From contig JASBVG010000031.1 of assembly GCA_030147505.1 (NCBI GenBank), forward strand, positions 62,001 through 126,000: DNA of 64,000 nt, given 5' to 3'. Position numbers and translations under genes: made by a program. Shown here piece by piece: positions 18,297 through 26,625 of the stretch. The number at the start of each line of letters is the position of its first letter. The stretch's first letter is position 1. This stretch comes from Tardiphaga sp. GTDB taxonomy: Bacteria; Pseudomonadota; Alphaproteobacteria; Rhizobiales; Xanthobacteraceae. The notes under the pieces were generated by a model. The model made no database searches. It was not told the DNA's origin and saw nothing but the letters and a program-made list of their open reading frames with translations.

Positions 18297-18653
18297 ATGA
18301 ACGAGCGTGAAACAGGCACACTGATCGGCAGCGACAAGGTCGAAGGCACGGCCGTCTACGGCGCAGACCGCGAGAAGATCGGGACGATCGAGCGGGTGAT
18401 GATCGAGAAGACTTCCGGCAAGGCTTCCTATGCCGTTCTCAGCTTCGGCGGCTTCCTCGGGATCGGCGACGATCACTATCCGTTGCCTTGGCAGAGCTTG
18501 AGATACGACACCGAACTCGGCGGCTACACCACAAACGTGACGAAGGATCAGCTTCAGGGCGCGCCGAAGTACAGCAACGAAGCCGATTGGGACTGGCGGG
18601 ACACCGGACGGGCCCGTACCGTCAACGACTATTACGGAACGCCGTATATCTGA
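18297..18653 (+). CDS. PRC-barrel domain protein
   Basis: A 118-residue cytosolic protein. Residues about 8-70 form a PRC-barrel (LIGSDKVEGTAVYG, then KIGTIERVMIEK, then YAVLSFGGFLGIGDDHYPLPW). The C-terminal part carries D/W-rich and Tyr-rich segments common in stress-associated rhizobial members. ATG 18297 is chosen because AGGAGG lies 7 bases upstream; TTG 18291 is in frame but too close. The family is often linked to RNA binding or stress, but its role here is unknown. It may be co-transcribed with the small genes that follow. Confidence 0.85.
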   Translation: MNERETGTLIGSDKVEGTAVYGADREKIGTIERVMIEKTSGKASYAVLSFGGFLGIGDDHYPLPWQSLRYDTELGGYTTNVTKDQLQGAPKYSNEADWDWRDTGRARTVNDYYGTPYI

Positions 18654-18732
18654 GACCGAGAACCTCGCCGCCGCGAGAATCCGACGGATCCAGAGGCGCG
18701 TCATCGCGGCCTTCCGACTCGAGGAAGGCCGC

Positions 18733-18903
18733 ATGCTTGAGCAATCCATCACCGATGCGGTCAAGGTCAAGCTCGAAAGACAGGCCGCCGACGGTCCCTC
18801 CAATCTGTCGATCGACACAATCAACGGCTTTCGCGTGAACGGGTCCATCGACCTTGTTGCTCACGCAATGGCGGCAGCAGGGAGTGTAGCCGATGGCCCG
18901 TGA
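18733..18903 (+). CDS. Small hypothetical protein (56 aa)
   Basis: Reads MLEQSITDAVKVKLERQAAD and continues to residue 56. GAGGAAGG just upstream is a good ribosome-binding site, and the end overlaps the next small gene by 11 bases, which suggests coupling. No domain is recognised. Confidence 0.5.
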   Translation: MLEQSITDAVKVKLERQAADGPSNLSIDTINGFRVNGSIDLVAHAMAAAGSVADGP

Positions 18904-19066
18904 AGTGGAGACTAACCCTGCGAGACTTCGGCAGTTGGCCATCCGCGCTCAGCGCCTCGCCGACGGGACAAACGACGCCGTCACGCGCGACCGGCTTCGG
19001 GCCGCTGCAGACGAATATGAGCAACGCGCCGTCGAAATCGAGATGGATAACGGGACTGGACAATGA
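18893..19066 (+). CDS. Small helical hypothetical protein (57 aa)
   Basis: Begins MAREVETNPARLRQLAIRAQ and is mostly a charged amphipathic helix (RLRAAADEYEQRA). It resembles the product at 19446-19643: both have a run of the form LR-(x)-A-RL followed by D/R-R-L-xx-A and A-E-xx-A, so the two are probably paralogues. This short family is common in Bradyrhizobium-like genomes; function is unknown. Confidence 0.6.
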   Translation: MAREVETNPARLRQLAIRAQRLADGTNDAVTRDRLRAAADEYEQRAVEIEMDNGTGQ

Positions 19067-19445
19067 GCGCGCCGATTGAGACCCCGAAACGTTGTGGGGC
19101 GGCTCGTTGGCTTCGCCGATCGGCAGTCGCCTCGATGCCGCTTGGGCGCATCCAAAGTCGATCATCCAATGTCGGATCGCGGATGCTGAAAAGCATACTC
19201 AAGGGTTCCAGAGGTTCCCTTTTTAGACGCGGGAGAGAGTTTCAACACGCAACCGATTTCAAGCGATCACTCTCACTCCGAATTGTTCCGTAAATATAAA
19301 CTTTCACTGTGTCGGGCAACGGACCGAAGAAAGCCATCGTTGGGTGGCATAGTCAGGTCGTCACCGCACAGATTTTGGCTTTCATCGGTGACGAGAACGC
19401 TCGTTCGCGCTCCCGCCCTCCTCCAGCATGGAAGGGAATGTGCGC
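19067..19445. other. Intergenic stretch
   Basis: About 380 bases. An in-frame ORF at 19063-19293 starts with an ATGA overlap on the preceding gene, but its product is basic, low in family-like features and not convincing. The right part is AT-richer and could hold the promoter of the genes at 19446-20088. No repeat or RNA gene is recognised. Confidence 0.35.
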
Positions 19446-19643
19446 ATGACAGGGCGTGTATTTTCAGCAAATCAAGATACCCGAGACATCCTCGTCGATC
19501 GAGCGAAGCTGCTGCGCGTAGAAGCGCAACGGATGCCTGCAGGCGTCGAACGCGATCGATTGATGAAGCAGGCACGGCAGATCGAAGCCGAAGCCCACGC
19601 CGAAGCCTGGGCGTTCTCGCCAGGCCTTCAACCTCCCACTTGA
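19446..19643 (+). CDS. Small helical hypothetical protein (65 aa)
   Basis: Charged helical protein (ILVDRAKLLRVEAQRMPAGV, then RDRLMKQARQIEAEAHAEAW), paralogous in pattern to the 18893 gene. ATG 19446 is preferred over 19428 because GGAAGGGA lies about 8 bases upstream. Function is unknown. Confidence 0.6.
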   Translation: MTGRVFSANQDTRDILVDRAKLLRVEAQRMPAGVERDRLMKQARQIEAEAHAEAWAFSPGLQPPT

Positions 19644-19654
19644 GGACATCAAGC

Positions 19655-19879
19655 ATGAGACAACTCAGCACACGCGCCTGGACGGACGAGGACATTGCAC
19701 GCCTGAAACGGCTATCCGACGAAGGCGCGACGGTTAACAGGGCGGCCGCAGCCTTGAACAGGAAGACGGAGGCGGTGAAGAAGGTTTGCCGCATTCAAGG
19801 CTTCACGTTAATCGGCACCCGCCAGGCGAAGGCGGCGATCCGGGCCCTCGATGAACGCTCTGCCTCGGTCGTCCCGTGA
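19655..19879 (+). CDS. Small protein with HTH/SANT-like helices
   Basis: A 74-residue protein. WTDEDIARLKRLSDEGATVN followed by RAAAALNRKTEAVKKVCR has the tri-helical layout of small Myb/SANT- or GcrA-like DNA-binding proteins, with a conserved W-x-DEDI-x-L start. It is 11 bases downstream of the previous gene and overlaps the next by GTGA, so the three probably form an operon. It may be a regulator; confidence in the DNA-binding role is moderate. Confidence 0.65.
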   Translation: MRQLSTRAWTDEDIARLKRLSDEGATVNRAAAALNRKTEAVKKVCRIQGFTLIGTRQAKAAIRALDERSASVVP

Positions 19880-20088
19880 TTCCGGAAGAACGTGACAAGA
19901 GGCTGCTTTTGAACGTTCGGCAGCGCGGGGACACTGTTCAAGCCCCCATGGGCGCAAACCTCGACCCATATCGCCGCCTTGAAGATCTCGGTTGGGTTTC
20001 GCGAGAACCTCTAAGGGTATTCCAACTGACCCACGAAGGCATAACGACGGTAGAACGGCTCCGCGCACAGAGGAGGATCGGCCAGTAG
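19876..20088 (+). CDS. Small hypothetical protein (70 aa), GTG start
   Basis: GTG at 19876 overlaps the previous stop (GTGA), implying translational coupling. The sequence ends with a wing-like motif (LEDLGWVSREPLRVFQLTHE then GITTVERL) resembling the C-terminal part of winged-helix domains, perhaps a minimal DNA-binding fold. No further assignment is possible. Confidence 0.55.
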   Translation: MIPEERDKRLLLNVRQRGDTVQAPMGANLDPYRRLEDLGWVSREPLRVFQLTHEGITTVERLRAQRRIGQ

Positions 20089-20122
20089 TCGGTCCCGGAA
20101 TCCGCTGGCATGGTTCGAAATG

Positions 20123-20152
20123 AAAAAGGCCCCGCATCAGCAAGGGCCTTTT
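20123..20152 (+). terminator. Rho-independent terminator
   Basis: Stem AAAGGCCC (20125-20132) with GGGCCTTTT (20144-20152), following the gene ending at 20088. It could act in both directions. Confidence 0.7.
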
Positions 20153-20230
20153 GAATGGAAGGGTACATCCGCCTTCCAGTCCCGCTGAGGGACACTAATC
20201 AACGCGACAAGACAGATAGGTTCCGGGTAG

Positions 20231-20614
20231 CTATGGCTTCTGGGGAAAGAGCTTGTCCCGGATATAACGCGAAGTCGGGGTTAGACGGACGCGCCTCGGC
20301 TTTCGCCACTCCGCTCTGTCGAGCTCCTTCTCATCGCCGATGTCCAATCTCCCACAAGCCTTCTTGGCAACGAAGATAGCATCGCTCATCCGCCGCCCGG
20401 AGAATTTGTTCTTCTGCGTCGCCTCCCTCCAAAGGACAAGGCGGCCAAGCTTGAGCTTCGGAAGCTCCTCCTTGATCTCGCGCCGAAGGCAATCCTTGTC
20501 GCCCTCGCCGCTCCGCCTCCTGCCTCCTGGGAACATCCACAAACCGTCGACCCGCCGTCTAACCAGGAGCACTTTCCCTCGCCGGGTGGCGACCAATTTC
20601 GAAGACGCAGCCAT
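20231..20614 (-). CDS. Nudix hydrolase
   Basis: A 127-residue Nudix-fold pyrophosphohydrolase acting on nucleoside diphosphates linked to another moiety. The Nudix box is present at residues 31-54 from this start: G31, E37, R45-E46, E49-E50, in GRRRSGE then REIKEELPKL. The usual Gly after EE-x is Pro here, a tolerated variation. ATG 20614 matches the normal family length. The frame is open back to 20770, with alternatives at 20677 and GTG 20620. Substrate cannot be predicted. Confidence 0.82.
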   Translation of the reverse strand: MAASSKLVATRRGKVLLVRRRVDGLWMFPGGRRRSGEGDKDCLRREIKEELPKLKLGRLVLWREATQKNKFSGRRMSDAIFVAKKACGRLDIGDEKELDRAEWRKPRRVRLTPTSRYIRDKLFPQKP

Positions 20615-20845
20615 GTCCACTCGCAAATTTCCAAGTTGTGACGGTAGCCGAGATTCGTTCTTCACCGCGATAGACATTGGTGGGAGCAAGCTGGTCGCGG
20701 TCCACACCAGACTACAATCAGGAAAGGTTCCGATCCTTCTACTCACAAAACCGTGTGCGCGATTGTACACATGTGTGGCAATCCGGTGACGTTAATGAGG
20801 CTCGAAGCTTTCTAAGGTCGCGGCGTGATTCAAACGGAGACCATC

Positions 20846-21499
20846 ATGAAAAAGTATCTTCTCGCCTCGGCCGCCATCGCGGTTCTCGGCACGACGGCGG
20901 CTTCGGCGGCTGACCTCGCCGCCCGCCCCTACACCAAGGCTCCAATGGCGGCGCCGGCGGTGGTCTACAACTGGACCGGCTTCTACCTCGGCGGTCACCT
21001 CGGCGGCGCCTTCCGCGGCAACTCCAACAACATCCTCGGCGGCAGCAGCGACGGCAGCTTCATGGGCGGCGGTCAGATCGGTTGGGACACTCAGTTCGCA
21101 CCGAACTGGGTCTTCGGTCTCGAAGCCAACTACAGCTTCCTCGACGCCCGCGGCGTGATCGCCAACCGCGGTCTCGGCTCGGTGACCGGTCGCCTCGGCT
21201 ACACTTGGGGTCCGACCATGCTCTACGTGAAGGGCGGCTACGCCTGGGCCGACTCGCGCTTCATCAACGGCTTCACCGGCGACTCCGGTCGTAACGGCTA
21301 CACCGTCGGCGGCGGTCTCGAATACCTGTTCACCCAGAACTGGTCGGGCAAGATCGAGTATCAGTATTACGACTTCGGCACGACCAACTTCGCGACGCCG
21401 GTCACGCTCATTCCGGGCAACTTCCGGAACGACGAACACACGATCAAGGTCGGCCTGAACTACCGCTTCAACTGGGGCAGCACCCTCGGCGGCTTCTAA
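20846..21499 (+). CDS. Outer-membrane beta-barrel protein, Omp25/RopB-like
   Basis: A 217-residue eight-stranded barrel of the Omp31/Omp25/RopB type. The signal peptide is MKKYLLASAAIAVLG, then TTAASAADLA. The typical YNWTGFYLGGHLGG segment follows, then Gly/aromatic-alternating strands (GGGQIGWD, GRLGYTW, YVKGGYAWAD, GGGLEYLF, KIEYQYYDFG). The C-terminal strand VGLNYRFNWG is followed by a short tail ending in Phe. ATG 20846 has GGAGA upstream, and a terminator follows. Likely structural in the envelope, as in relatives where it stabilises the outer membrane. Confidence 0.9.
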   Translation: MKKYLLASAAIAVLGTTAASAADLAARPYTKAPMAAPAVVYNWTGFYLGGHLGGAFRGNSNNILGGSSDGSFMGGGQIGWDTQFAPNWVFGLEANYSFLDARGVIANRGLGSVTGRLGYTWGPTMLYVKGGYAWADSRFINGFTGDSGRNGYTVGGGLEYLFTQNWSGKIEYQYYDFGTTNFATPVTLIPGNFRNDEHTIKVGLNYRFNWGSTLGGF

Positions 21500-21518
21500 G
21501 CCTTCACCCCCGACAACG

Positions 21519-21548
21519 AGCCCGGCCTAGTGCCGGGCTTTTTCTTTT
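21519..21548 (+). terminator. Rho-independent terminator of the Omp25-like gene
   Basis: AGCCCGGC / GCCGGGCT stem followed by TTTTTCTTTT. Confidence 0.85.
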
Positions 21549-21591
21549 GCAAACGACGCGCAGCATTGGACGAAGATCGCCTGCCCGCCAT

Positions 21592-21774
21592 CTACGTGCA
21601 TGTCACACCTAGATCGCGCGCTTCGCGCCGGATGACGTCCTGTATCTCCCGCAGCGGCGCCTGGAATGCGCCTTCGATGGCGTTGGCATAGGCGAACGTA
21701 TCAACGACCGCATTGCTCGGCGCACTGGCCAGATGGCGGCGCACTTCGTCGATCAGATCCTTGTTCTCAATCAT
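21592..21774 (-). CDS. Small hypothetical protein (60 aa)
   Basis: MIENKDLIDEVRRHLASAPS followed by an Ala-rich helix and EIQDVIRREARDLGV. ATG 21774 is chosen because GGAG precedes it at a suitable distance; GTG 21783 is too close to that site. Unknown function, convergent with the Omp25-like gene. Confidence 0.5.
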   Translation of the reverse strand: MIENKDLIDEVRRHLASAPSNAVVDTFAYANAIEGAFQAPLREIQDVIRREARDLGVTCT

Positions 21775-21940
21775 CGCGACCACCGCTCCAATCGTTCAGC
21801 GCCGATCGTAGGATGGGCCGCGACACCGAACCAGTGAGCAAAAGGTCTCGCATGACGGCGAAGCTCACATTCTCGCGGAGGAAGGAACGTTGCGGACGAC
21901 CTCCCGTTCGACTCCTGCAACGACAGCATGGAGACCTGAA

Positions 21941-22300
21941 ATGAACATGAAGAAGACAGCCTTCGTCGCAGCGGCGATCATCGCGCTCTCCGGATCGGCC
22001 TTCGCCCAAGGCGGAGGCGGTGGTGGTGGTGGTGGTGGTGGCGCCGGAGGCGGTGCGGGTGGTGGTGCTGGCGGAGGCGCAGCAGCATCCGGAACGTCGG
22101 GCGGTAGCTCCGGCGGCATGAGTGGTACTGGCGGCACGAACTCCGGCAGCAGCGGTGCCAACACCACGACCTCCGCGCCCTCCTCCACGACCGGCTCTTC
22201 CAGCACGGGCGGTCCAGCCGGCTCGCCGGCGACGAACTCGCTGGGCAACACGAACACCGGCGTCATGCCTTCGACCGGCGGCAACACCGGCAATCGCTGA
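21941..22300 (+). CDS. Exported Gly/Ser/Thr-rich low-complexity protein
   Basis: A 119-residue protein. The signal peptide is MNMKKTAFVAAAIIALS then GSAFAQ. The mature part starts with an 11-Gly run encoded by about seven tandem GGT triplets (22019-22040), followed by GGGA units and a Ser/Thr/Gly-rich tail. The mature protein is probably disordered. The triplet repeat can change length without breaking the frame. Function is unknown. Confidence 0.65.
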   Translation: MNMKKTAFVAAAIIALSGSAFAQGGGGGGGGGGGAGGGAGGGAGGGAAASGTSGGSSGGMSGTGGTNSGSSGANTTTSAPSSTTGSSSTGGPAGSPATNSLGNTNTGVMPSTGGNTGNR

Positions 22301-22321
22301 TCTCATTCGCCTCGCGCTTGA

Positions 22322-22349
22322 GGGCTCCGTCGCTCAGCGGAGCCCTTTT
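22322..22349 (+). terminator. Rho-independent terminator
   Basis: GGGCTCCG (22322-22329) pairs with CGGAGCCC (22338-22345), followed by TTTT, after the Gly-rich gene. Confidence 0.8.
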
Positions 22350-22459
22350 GCTTGAGCCCACAACGAAGTCCGTCGCCCTGTCCTAGAGACCTATGGCCGC
22401 GGGAACGACTCCAGACGGTGTCGATTGCCGAGATGCGAACCAACCATGGAGCACTCGCA

Positions 22460-22726
22460 ATGAAGAAAATCGCAATGGCCACCGCAATCGTGTCGCTCAT
22501 GTCTACGGCAGCATTCGCCCAGACCACCGGCGAAAACATGCGTCAGCCCAATGCCCCCGCCGGCGCGACGAACCACCCCGTGCAGGATCCGAACCGAACG
22601 GCGATAGAGAACGGCAAGACGAGCGGCTCGAACATGCGCTCGCCCGACAACTCGACCAACGTGAACCGTGGCGCGGCTACGAAGGACGGCGACGGCCAGA
22701 CCAAGGGCGGCATGAAGACCCACTAG
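22460..22726 (+). CDS. Small exported hydrophilic protein
   Basis: An 88-residue protein. The signal peptide is MKKIAMATAIVSLMSTAAFA. The mature region is Asn/Gly/Thr-rich with two NMRxP repeats (NMRQPNAPA and NMRSPDNST). ATG 22460 has GGAG upstream. No known domain; probably periplasmic. Confidence 0.6.
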   Translation: MKKIAMATAIVSLMSTAAFAQTTGENMRQPNAPAGATNHPVQDPNRTAIENGKTSGSNMRSPDNSTNVNRGAATKDGDGQTKGGMKTH

Positions 22727-22746
22727 CGCGCAGTAAGTCGTCGACA

Positions 22747-22786
22747 GCAGCGAGGGCCGGCATTGTTGCCGGCCCTCGCTGCGTTT
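22747..22786 (+). terminator. Very strong hairpin terminator
   Basis: Perfect 16-base arms at 22747-22762 and 22767-22782 around a TTGT loop, followed by a short T-rich stretch, just after the exported-protein gene. Confidence 0.75.
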
Positions 22787-22860
22787 GTGCACAAGTTGCC
22801 TGAGAAACTCTGACAAGTCGGACACACGATTTCATCGACCGTCTTCACTCATCCGGATCA

Positions 22861-22888
22861 AAAAGAAAAAGGCCCCGCGAGGGGCCTT
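22861..22888 (-). terminator. Rho-independent terminator (minus strand)
   Basis: AAGGCCCC-GCGA-GGGGCCTT hairpin. Read on the minus strand it is followed by TTTCTTTT. It lies 20 bases after the stop of the gene ending at 22908. Confidence 0.85.
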
Positions 22889-22907
22889 CCGTCTTTCGCG
22901 TCGACAA

Positions 22908-23177
22908 TCAGTAGCGACGGTGCATGCGAGGCGCGCCATGTCGGGCCGGCGCGCCGTGGCGTCCCATGCCCGGTGCCACCATCATGCGTGGCCCGCCATG
23001 ACCGCGACGAACGACGACGGGGCGGTTGCCCCGGTGGCCGCCGCGCCACGCGCCACCGCCGTGACCGCCTCCCTGCACTACGACGCCGCCATGCTGCGCC
23101 TGAGCCTGCGACGTGAACGACGGGACCGCGAAACCGAACGCCGCAACGGCAGCAACAGCAAGAATGAGTCTACGCAT
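22908..23177 (-). CDS. Exported Gly/His/Arg-rich small protein
   Basis: An 89-residue protein. The signal peptide is MRRLILAVAAVAAFGFAVPS. The mature part is dominated by GGHGGG, RGGHRG and MGRHGAPARHGAPRMHRRY, i.e. basic and His/Gly-rich like the 15969 protein. Start 23177 follows GGAGAAG. It is divergent from the porin gene at 23634, with a large palindrome between them. Function is unknown. Confidence 0.65.
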   Translation of the reverse strand: MRRLILAVAAVAAFGFAVPSFTSQAQAQHGGVVVQGGGHGGGAWRGGHRGNRPVVVRRGHGGPRMMVAPGMGRHGAPARHGAPRMHRRY

Positions 23178-23329
23178 CTTCTTCTCCTCCGATTGAAATG
23201 CACAGGACGAATTCGCAGCATGCCGGTGCGTTCCGCCAACTACCAACGAATCCTTGCGATGTCTCATTCGCGCATCACTTCATCCCTTCGAACTAACAAA
23301 ACGATGCAGACGTTCGCTCTTCACCCTGC

Positions 23330-23378
23330 GTTCGTCGATAAAAACCCATGATAAAATCATAGGTTTTCATCGACGAAC
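23330..23378. promoter_or_regulatory. 49-bp near-perfect palindrome between divergent genes
   Basis: Arms 23330-23352 and 23356-23378 match at 21 of 23 positions around a 3-base centre (GTTCGTCGAT ... ATCGACGAAC outside, CATGAT/ATCAT inside). It sits between the exported protein at 23177 (minus) and the porin at 23634 (plus), inside a 456-base intergenic region that is otherwise featureless. No T-run follows, so an operator or other protein-binding site is more likely than a terminator. Confidence 0.6.
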
Positions 23379-23633
23379 TACATCGACGGATTTCTTCATT
23401 GTGAAAGCGCGACACACGCACAGCTTCGCGCATGGAGCGATGCGGGTTTAGTTGAACTGTCGCAAACCGCGCCTACGGTGCCCGCGAGCTCGAAAGATGG
23501 CTCGCCCGAAGGTTCGGATCCGCAACTACACAAATCGGACACCAGGTCTTCGCCAACACATCACCGCAAACCTGCACACGCCCGCGAAGCGATTCACGGC
23601 GCGCGCGAGGCTTTGCCTATACAGGGGCACTAC

Positions 23634-25082
23634 ATGAATTTCGTCACCAAAGGTCTTCTCGCGACGGTCGCCGTCGTGGGCGCGCTCGGCGTCGGCCAGG
23701 CTCACGCGCAGTCCGCAGGCGACGGCGAGATCGCCGCGCTGAAGGCGCAGCTCCGCGCGCTGGAGAAGAAGCTCGACAACGTCCAGAAGCAGGCCAACCA
23801 CACGCAGAAGCAGGCCGACACCGTCCAGGCGAACTTTGCCAACGCCAACGCAGCCATGCACAAGAAGGCCGTGCCCTTCCTCGATGCCACGCTGAAGATG
23901 CCGGGCAATCGTCCGACCTTCTGCACCGCGGACGGTCTGAACTGCGTCGCCGTCACCAGCCGACTGCACTTCGACGCTGGCGCCTACTCCTACAGCCCGA
24001 ACTCGGCCGCAACGGCGCCTCAGTCGCTGAACGACGGCATCAACGCCCGTCGCGCCCGCCTCGGCGTCATCGGCGTCTTCAACAAGGATTGGGAATACGG
24101 CCTGATCTTCGACGCCGGCGGCACGACCGACGGTGCGGCCGTGCTGAACAACGCCTACGTCTCGTACAAGGGCGTCAAGGGTCTTGTGATCCAGGGCGGG
24201 TATATTGACGTTCCGTACACGCTCGACCAGGCAACGAGCTCGAACAACGGCCTGTTCATGGAACGCGCCGCTCCGCAGGCCATGGCAACCGGCATCGCCG
24301 CCGGCGACTTCCGCTCCGCGTTCGGTGGCTATACATACGGCGAGCGGCATTGGATCGGTGCCTACGTGACCGGCCCGACGACCGGCACCACCAGCGTCAA
24401 CCACGCGCAACCGCAGCCGCTCGGTGCCACCTTCCGCGCGATCGGCTTGCCGATGCGCAACGAGGTCGGCACGATCCTCGTCGGCTTCGACGCCCTGTAT
24501 CTCGCTCAGCCGGGCGGCCCGACCAACAGCACGCTCGGCCTGAGCGACCGCATCGAAGTCCGCATCGATCCCGCCTCCAATGCGCTGTTGAACACCGGCA
24601 CCATGCAGAATGTGAACAGCGCCCGTGTCCTCAGCGGCGAAGCCGCTGCACAGTTCGGCAGCTTCATGGCTCAGGGCGAATACTTCGACTTCGCCGTGCA
24701 GCGCACCAACGGTCTCGGCGACCTGAGCTTCAACGGCTACTACGGCCAGGCGAGCTATGTCCTCACCGGCGAGCAGCATAAGTACAGCACGACGTCGGGC
24801 TCGTTCGGCGGAATCAATCCGAAGCATCCGGTGAACTTCGCCATCGGCGACTACGGCGCGTGGGAGTTGGCGGTCCGCTACAGCTCGGCGAACCTCAACG
24901 ACCTGACCGTCCGCGGCGGCGAGCTCAAGAACACCACCGTCGGCCTGAACTGGTACGTCAATCAGAACATGCGGTTCATGTTCAACTGGATCCGCGGCAC
25001 CGTCGACAAGCGAGACGCCTTGGCACGCGATGTCGGCGCCAGCTACGACGTCTTCGCGATGCGTACGCAGGTCGCCTTCTGA
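23634..25082 (+). CDS. OprO/OprP-family porin with N-terminal coiled coil
   Basis: A 482-residue outer-membrane porin of the phosphate/polyphosphate-selective type (Porin_O_P). The signal peptide is MNFVTKGLLATVAVVGALGV ending in AHA. Residues about 33-75 form a trimerising coiled coil (EIAALKAQLRALEKKLDNVQ), then a 16-strand-like barrel follows, with NARRARLGVIGVFNKDWEYG, the conserved RRARLG start of this family. The C-terminus is TQVAF with terminal Phe. ATG 23634 is the only start consistent with the signal peptide, and a terminator follows. True selectivity cannot be read from sequence. Confidence 0.85.
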   Translation: MNFVTKGLLATVAVVGALGVGQAHAQSAGDGEIAALKAQLRALEKKLDNVQKQANHTQKQADTVQANFANANAAMHKKAVPFLDATLKMPGNRPTFCTADGLNCVAVTSRLHFDAGAYSYSPNSAATAPQSLNDGINARRARLGVIGVFNKDWEYGLIFDAGGTTDGAAVLNNAYVSYKGVKGLVIQGGYIDVPYTLDQATSSNNGLFMERAAPQAMATGIAAGDFRSAFGGYTYGERHWIGAYVTGPTTGTTSVNHAQPQPLGATFRAIGLPMRNEVGTILVGFDALYLAQPGGPTNSTLGLSDRIEVRIDPASNALLNTGTMQNVNSARVLSGEAAAQFGSFMAQGEYFDFAVQRTNGLGDLSFNGYYGQASYVLTGEQHKYSTTSGSFGGINPKHPVNFAIGDYGAWELAVRYSSANLNDLTVRGGELKNTTVGLNWYVNQNMRFMFNWIRGTVDKRDALARDVGASYDVFAMRTQVAF

Positions 25083-25089
25083 CGAACAA

Positions 25090-25134
25090 CACTGGGCTCG
25101 GCGTTTCGCAACCGAGCCCAGTGGCCTTCTTTTT
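25090..25134 (+). terminator. Rho-independent terminator of the porin gene
   Basis: Perfect 12-base arms CACTGGGCTCGG (25090-25101) and CCGAGCCCAGTG (25112-25123) followed by TTCTTTTT. Confidence 0.88.
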
Positions 25135-25380
25135 CTCAGAATAGTTGATGGCAGAGAGCCGCTGGGGCAATGCCATCACGCGAATTCGCTTGAGAGGTCA
25201 GCTGGCGCCATTCCTTCATCGGACCTCAGATAGCCTCACCTATGTGAGAGAGGTCTTTGGTTCCAGCCTGACCTCATCACCTTCGATTGCCTTGCCAGCA
25301 CGCAGGATCGGGTGGCAGAAGGCAATCCGAAGCGGACGCAGCCCCCAATTGGCGTGTAGGTTGACAAACTCCGCGGTCGC

Positions 25381-26205
25381 ATGATCGCATGGGCGACGCA
25401 AATGAGACGTTGGATATCACGGCTCTATCGCAAACGTGGGCCCAGATGCGGCTGCGTGCAAAGTTCAAACGGAGAGCCCTTGAGCCCACAGATCAGCAAC
25501 AACGTCGCCGACTTCGTCCTTCCCGTCTGCGACATCGGTCACGACAAGGATGGCAAGGTCGTCGCCGAAACAGCGAAGCTGGTTGGAACATGCTTCCTGA
25601 TCGGTTCGCGCGGATTCGCCCTTACCGCGGCACACGTTCTACACCAGGTCGAGAACGACATCGCGCGCGTACTCGTCCCGGATGGCGCGGGCTCCTGGGA
25701 CGCGTGTCTCATCCGGACAGGTCAGGTGCACCCCACGGAGGACGTCGGCATCCTGAAGATCGAACTTCCGAAGCCCATCGTCTCGCCCATTACGTTCGCG
25801 GAGGACGAGCCTCCTCCGAGCGCCGAGTACAACATGTGGGCCTACCCGGAAGTCATCGCTCAGGAGGTCCAGTATCACGGACTGCCCGCAGGCTCTCTCG
25901 ACTTCAATCCGTCGGCGGTTTACTTCCGCGGGTACCTCCGCAGGAAGCTGCCCTATTCACCAAATCCGAGCTTCGACATGTACGTCGGGAAGCACTTCTA
26001 CGAGGTGAGCGAGATCGCTGGCTCCTGCTGCTCCGGTGCTCCTCTGTCGACGATGGAAACGCCTCCGAGGGTCTTCGCGATCTATATCGGGGAGGAAGAC
26101 AAGACGAGGCGCTGCGGCTACGCGACCAATCTCCTCAAGGTCCGCGACTGGGTCCCGGAAATGCTGGGGAAGCGGATCTGCGACGAGGCCAATCCCCGCG
26201 CGTGA
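25381..26205 (+). CDS. Trypsin-like serine protease
   Basis: A 274-residue S1-fold protease. The catalytic triad is visible: His in ALTAAHVLH, Asp in TEDVGILKI, Ser in GSCCSGAPL (the GxSG motif reads CCSG). It lacks PDZ domains and a classical signal peptide. The first about 35 residues are basic and Cys-containing, and a TTG within AGCCC-TTG-AGC near 25480 could be an internal start. Substrate is unknown. It is followed by a DUF2171 gene on the same strand after about 130 bases. Confidence 0.75.
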   Translation: MIAWATQMRRWISRLYRKRGPRCGCVQSSNGEPLSPQISNNVADFVLPVCDIGHDKDGKVVAETAKLVGTCFLIGSRGFALTAAHVLHQVENDIARVLVPDGAGSWDACLIRTGQVHPTEDVGILKIELPKPIVSPITFAEDEPPPSAEYNMWAYPEVIAQEVQYHGLPAGSLDFNPSAVYFRGYLRRKLPYSPNPSFDMYVGKHFYEVSEIAGSCCSGAPLSTMETPPRVFAIYIGEEDKTRRCGYATNLLKVRDWVPEMLGKRICDEANPRA

Positions 26206-26333
26206 CGGATCTACAAGACAGATCCCGTCGCGACGCCAAATACCGCGGATTCTGTCGCACCATGGGCCGCACGACGGCAACCTTGCACGATCTCCAGCGT
26301 TGCCGAGATCTCAAGAAACGCATGGAGGAAACT

Positions 26334-26573
26334 ATGGTCGATACCACTCAGATCAAAGAGCATATGGACGTCATCTCGTCCGACAAGAAGGTCGTCGGAA
26401 AGGTCGACCACATGGACGGTCCCGACAAGATCAAGCTCACCAAAGCGAGCTCACCGGACGGCCAGCACCATCACTTCATCCCGACGGAATGGATCGACCA
26501 TGTCGATCAGCACGTTCATCTGAACAAGTCGGGCGACGATGTCACCGCGCACTGGCAGCACGGCAAGTCGTGA
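26334..26573 (+). CDS. DUF2171 protein
   Basis: A 79-residue PRC-barrel-like protein: MVDTTQIKEHMDVISSDKKV, GKVDHMDG, IKLTK, HHHFIPTEWIDHVDQHVHL. This layout matches DUF2171, found across alphaproteobacteria and of unknown function. The start is ATG 26334, with GGAGGAA immediately upstream (overlapping another ATG at 26322). Confidence 0.85.
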   Translation: MVDTTQIKEHMDVISSDKKVVGKVDHMDGPDKIKLTKASSPDGQHHHFIPTEWIDHVDQHVHLNKSGDDVTAHWQHGKS

Positions 26574-26625
26574 CCCATCGGTCCTGCGGCGCGGTCTAAG
26601 GTGAACGCGCCGCTGATCGCCGAGA

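Noticed and set aside
19063-19293. 76-residue ORF starting with an ATGA overlap
   Set aside because: Overlap is suggestive, but the product is basic and low in structure, with no ribosome-binding site of its own and no resemblance to any family.
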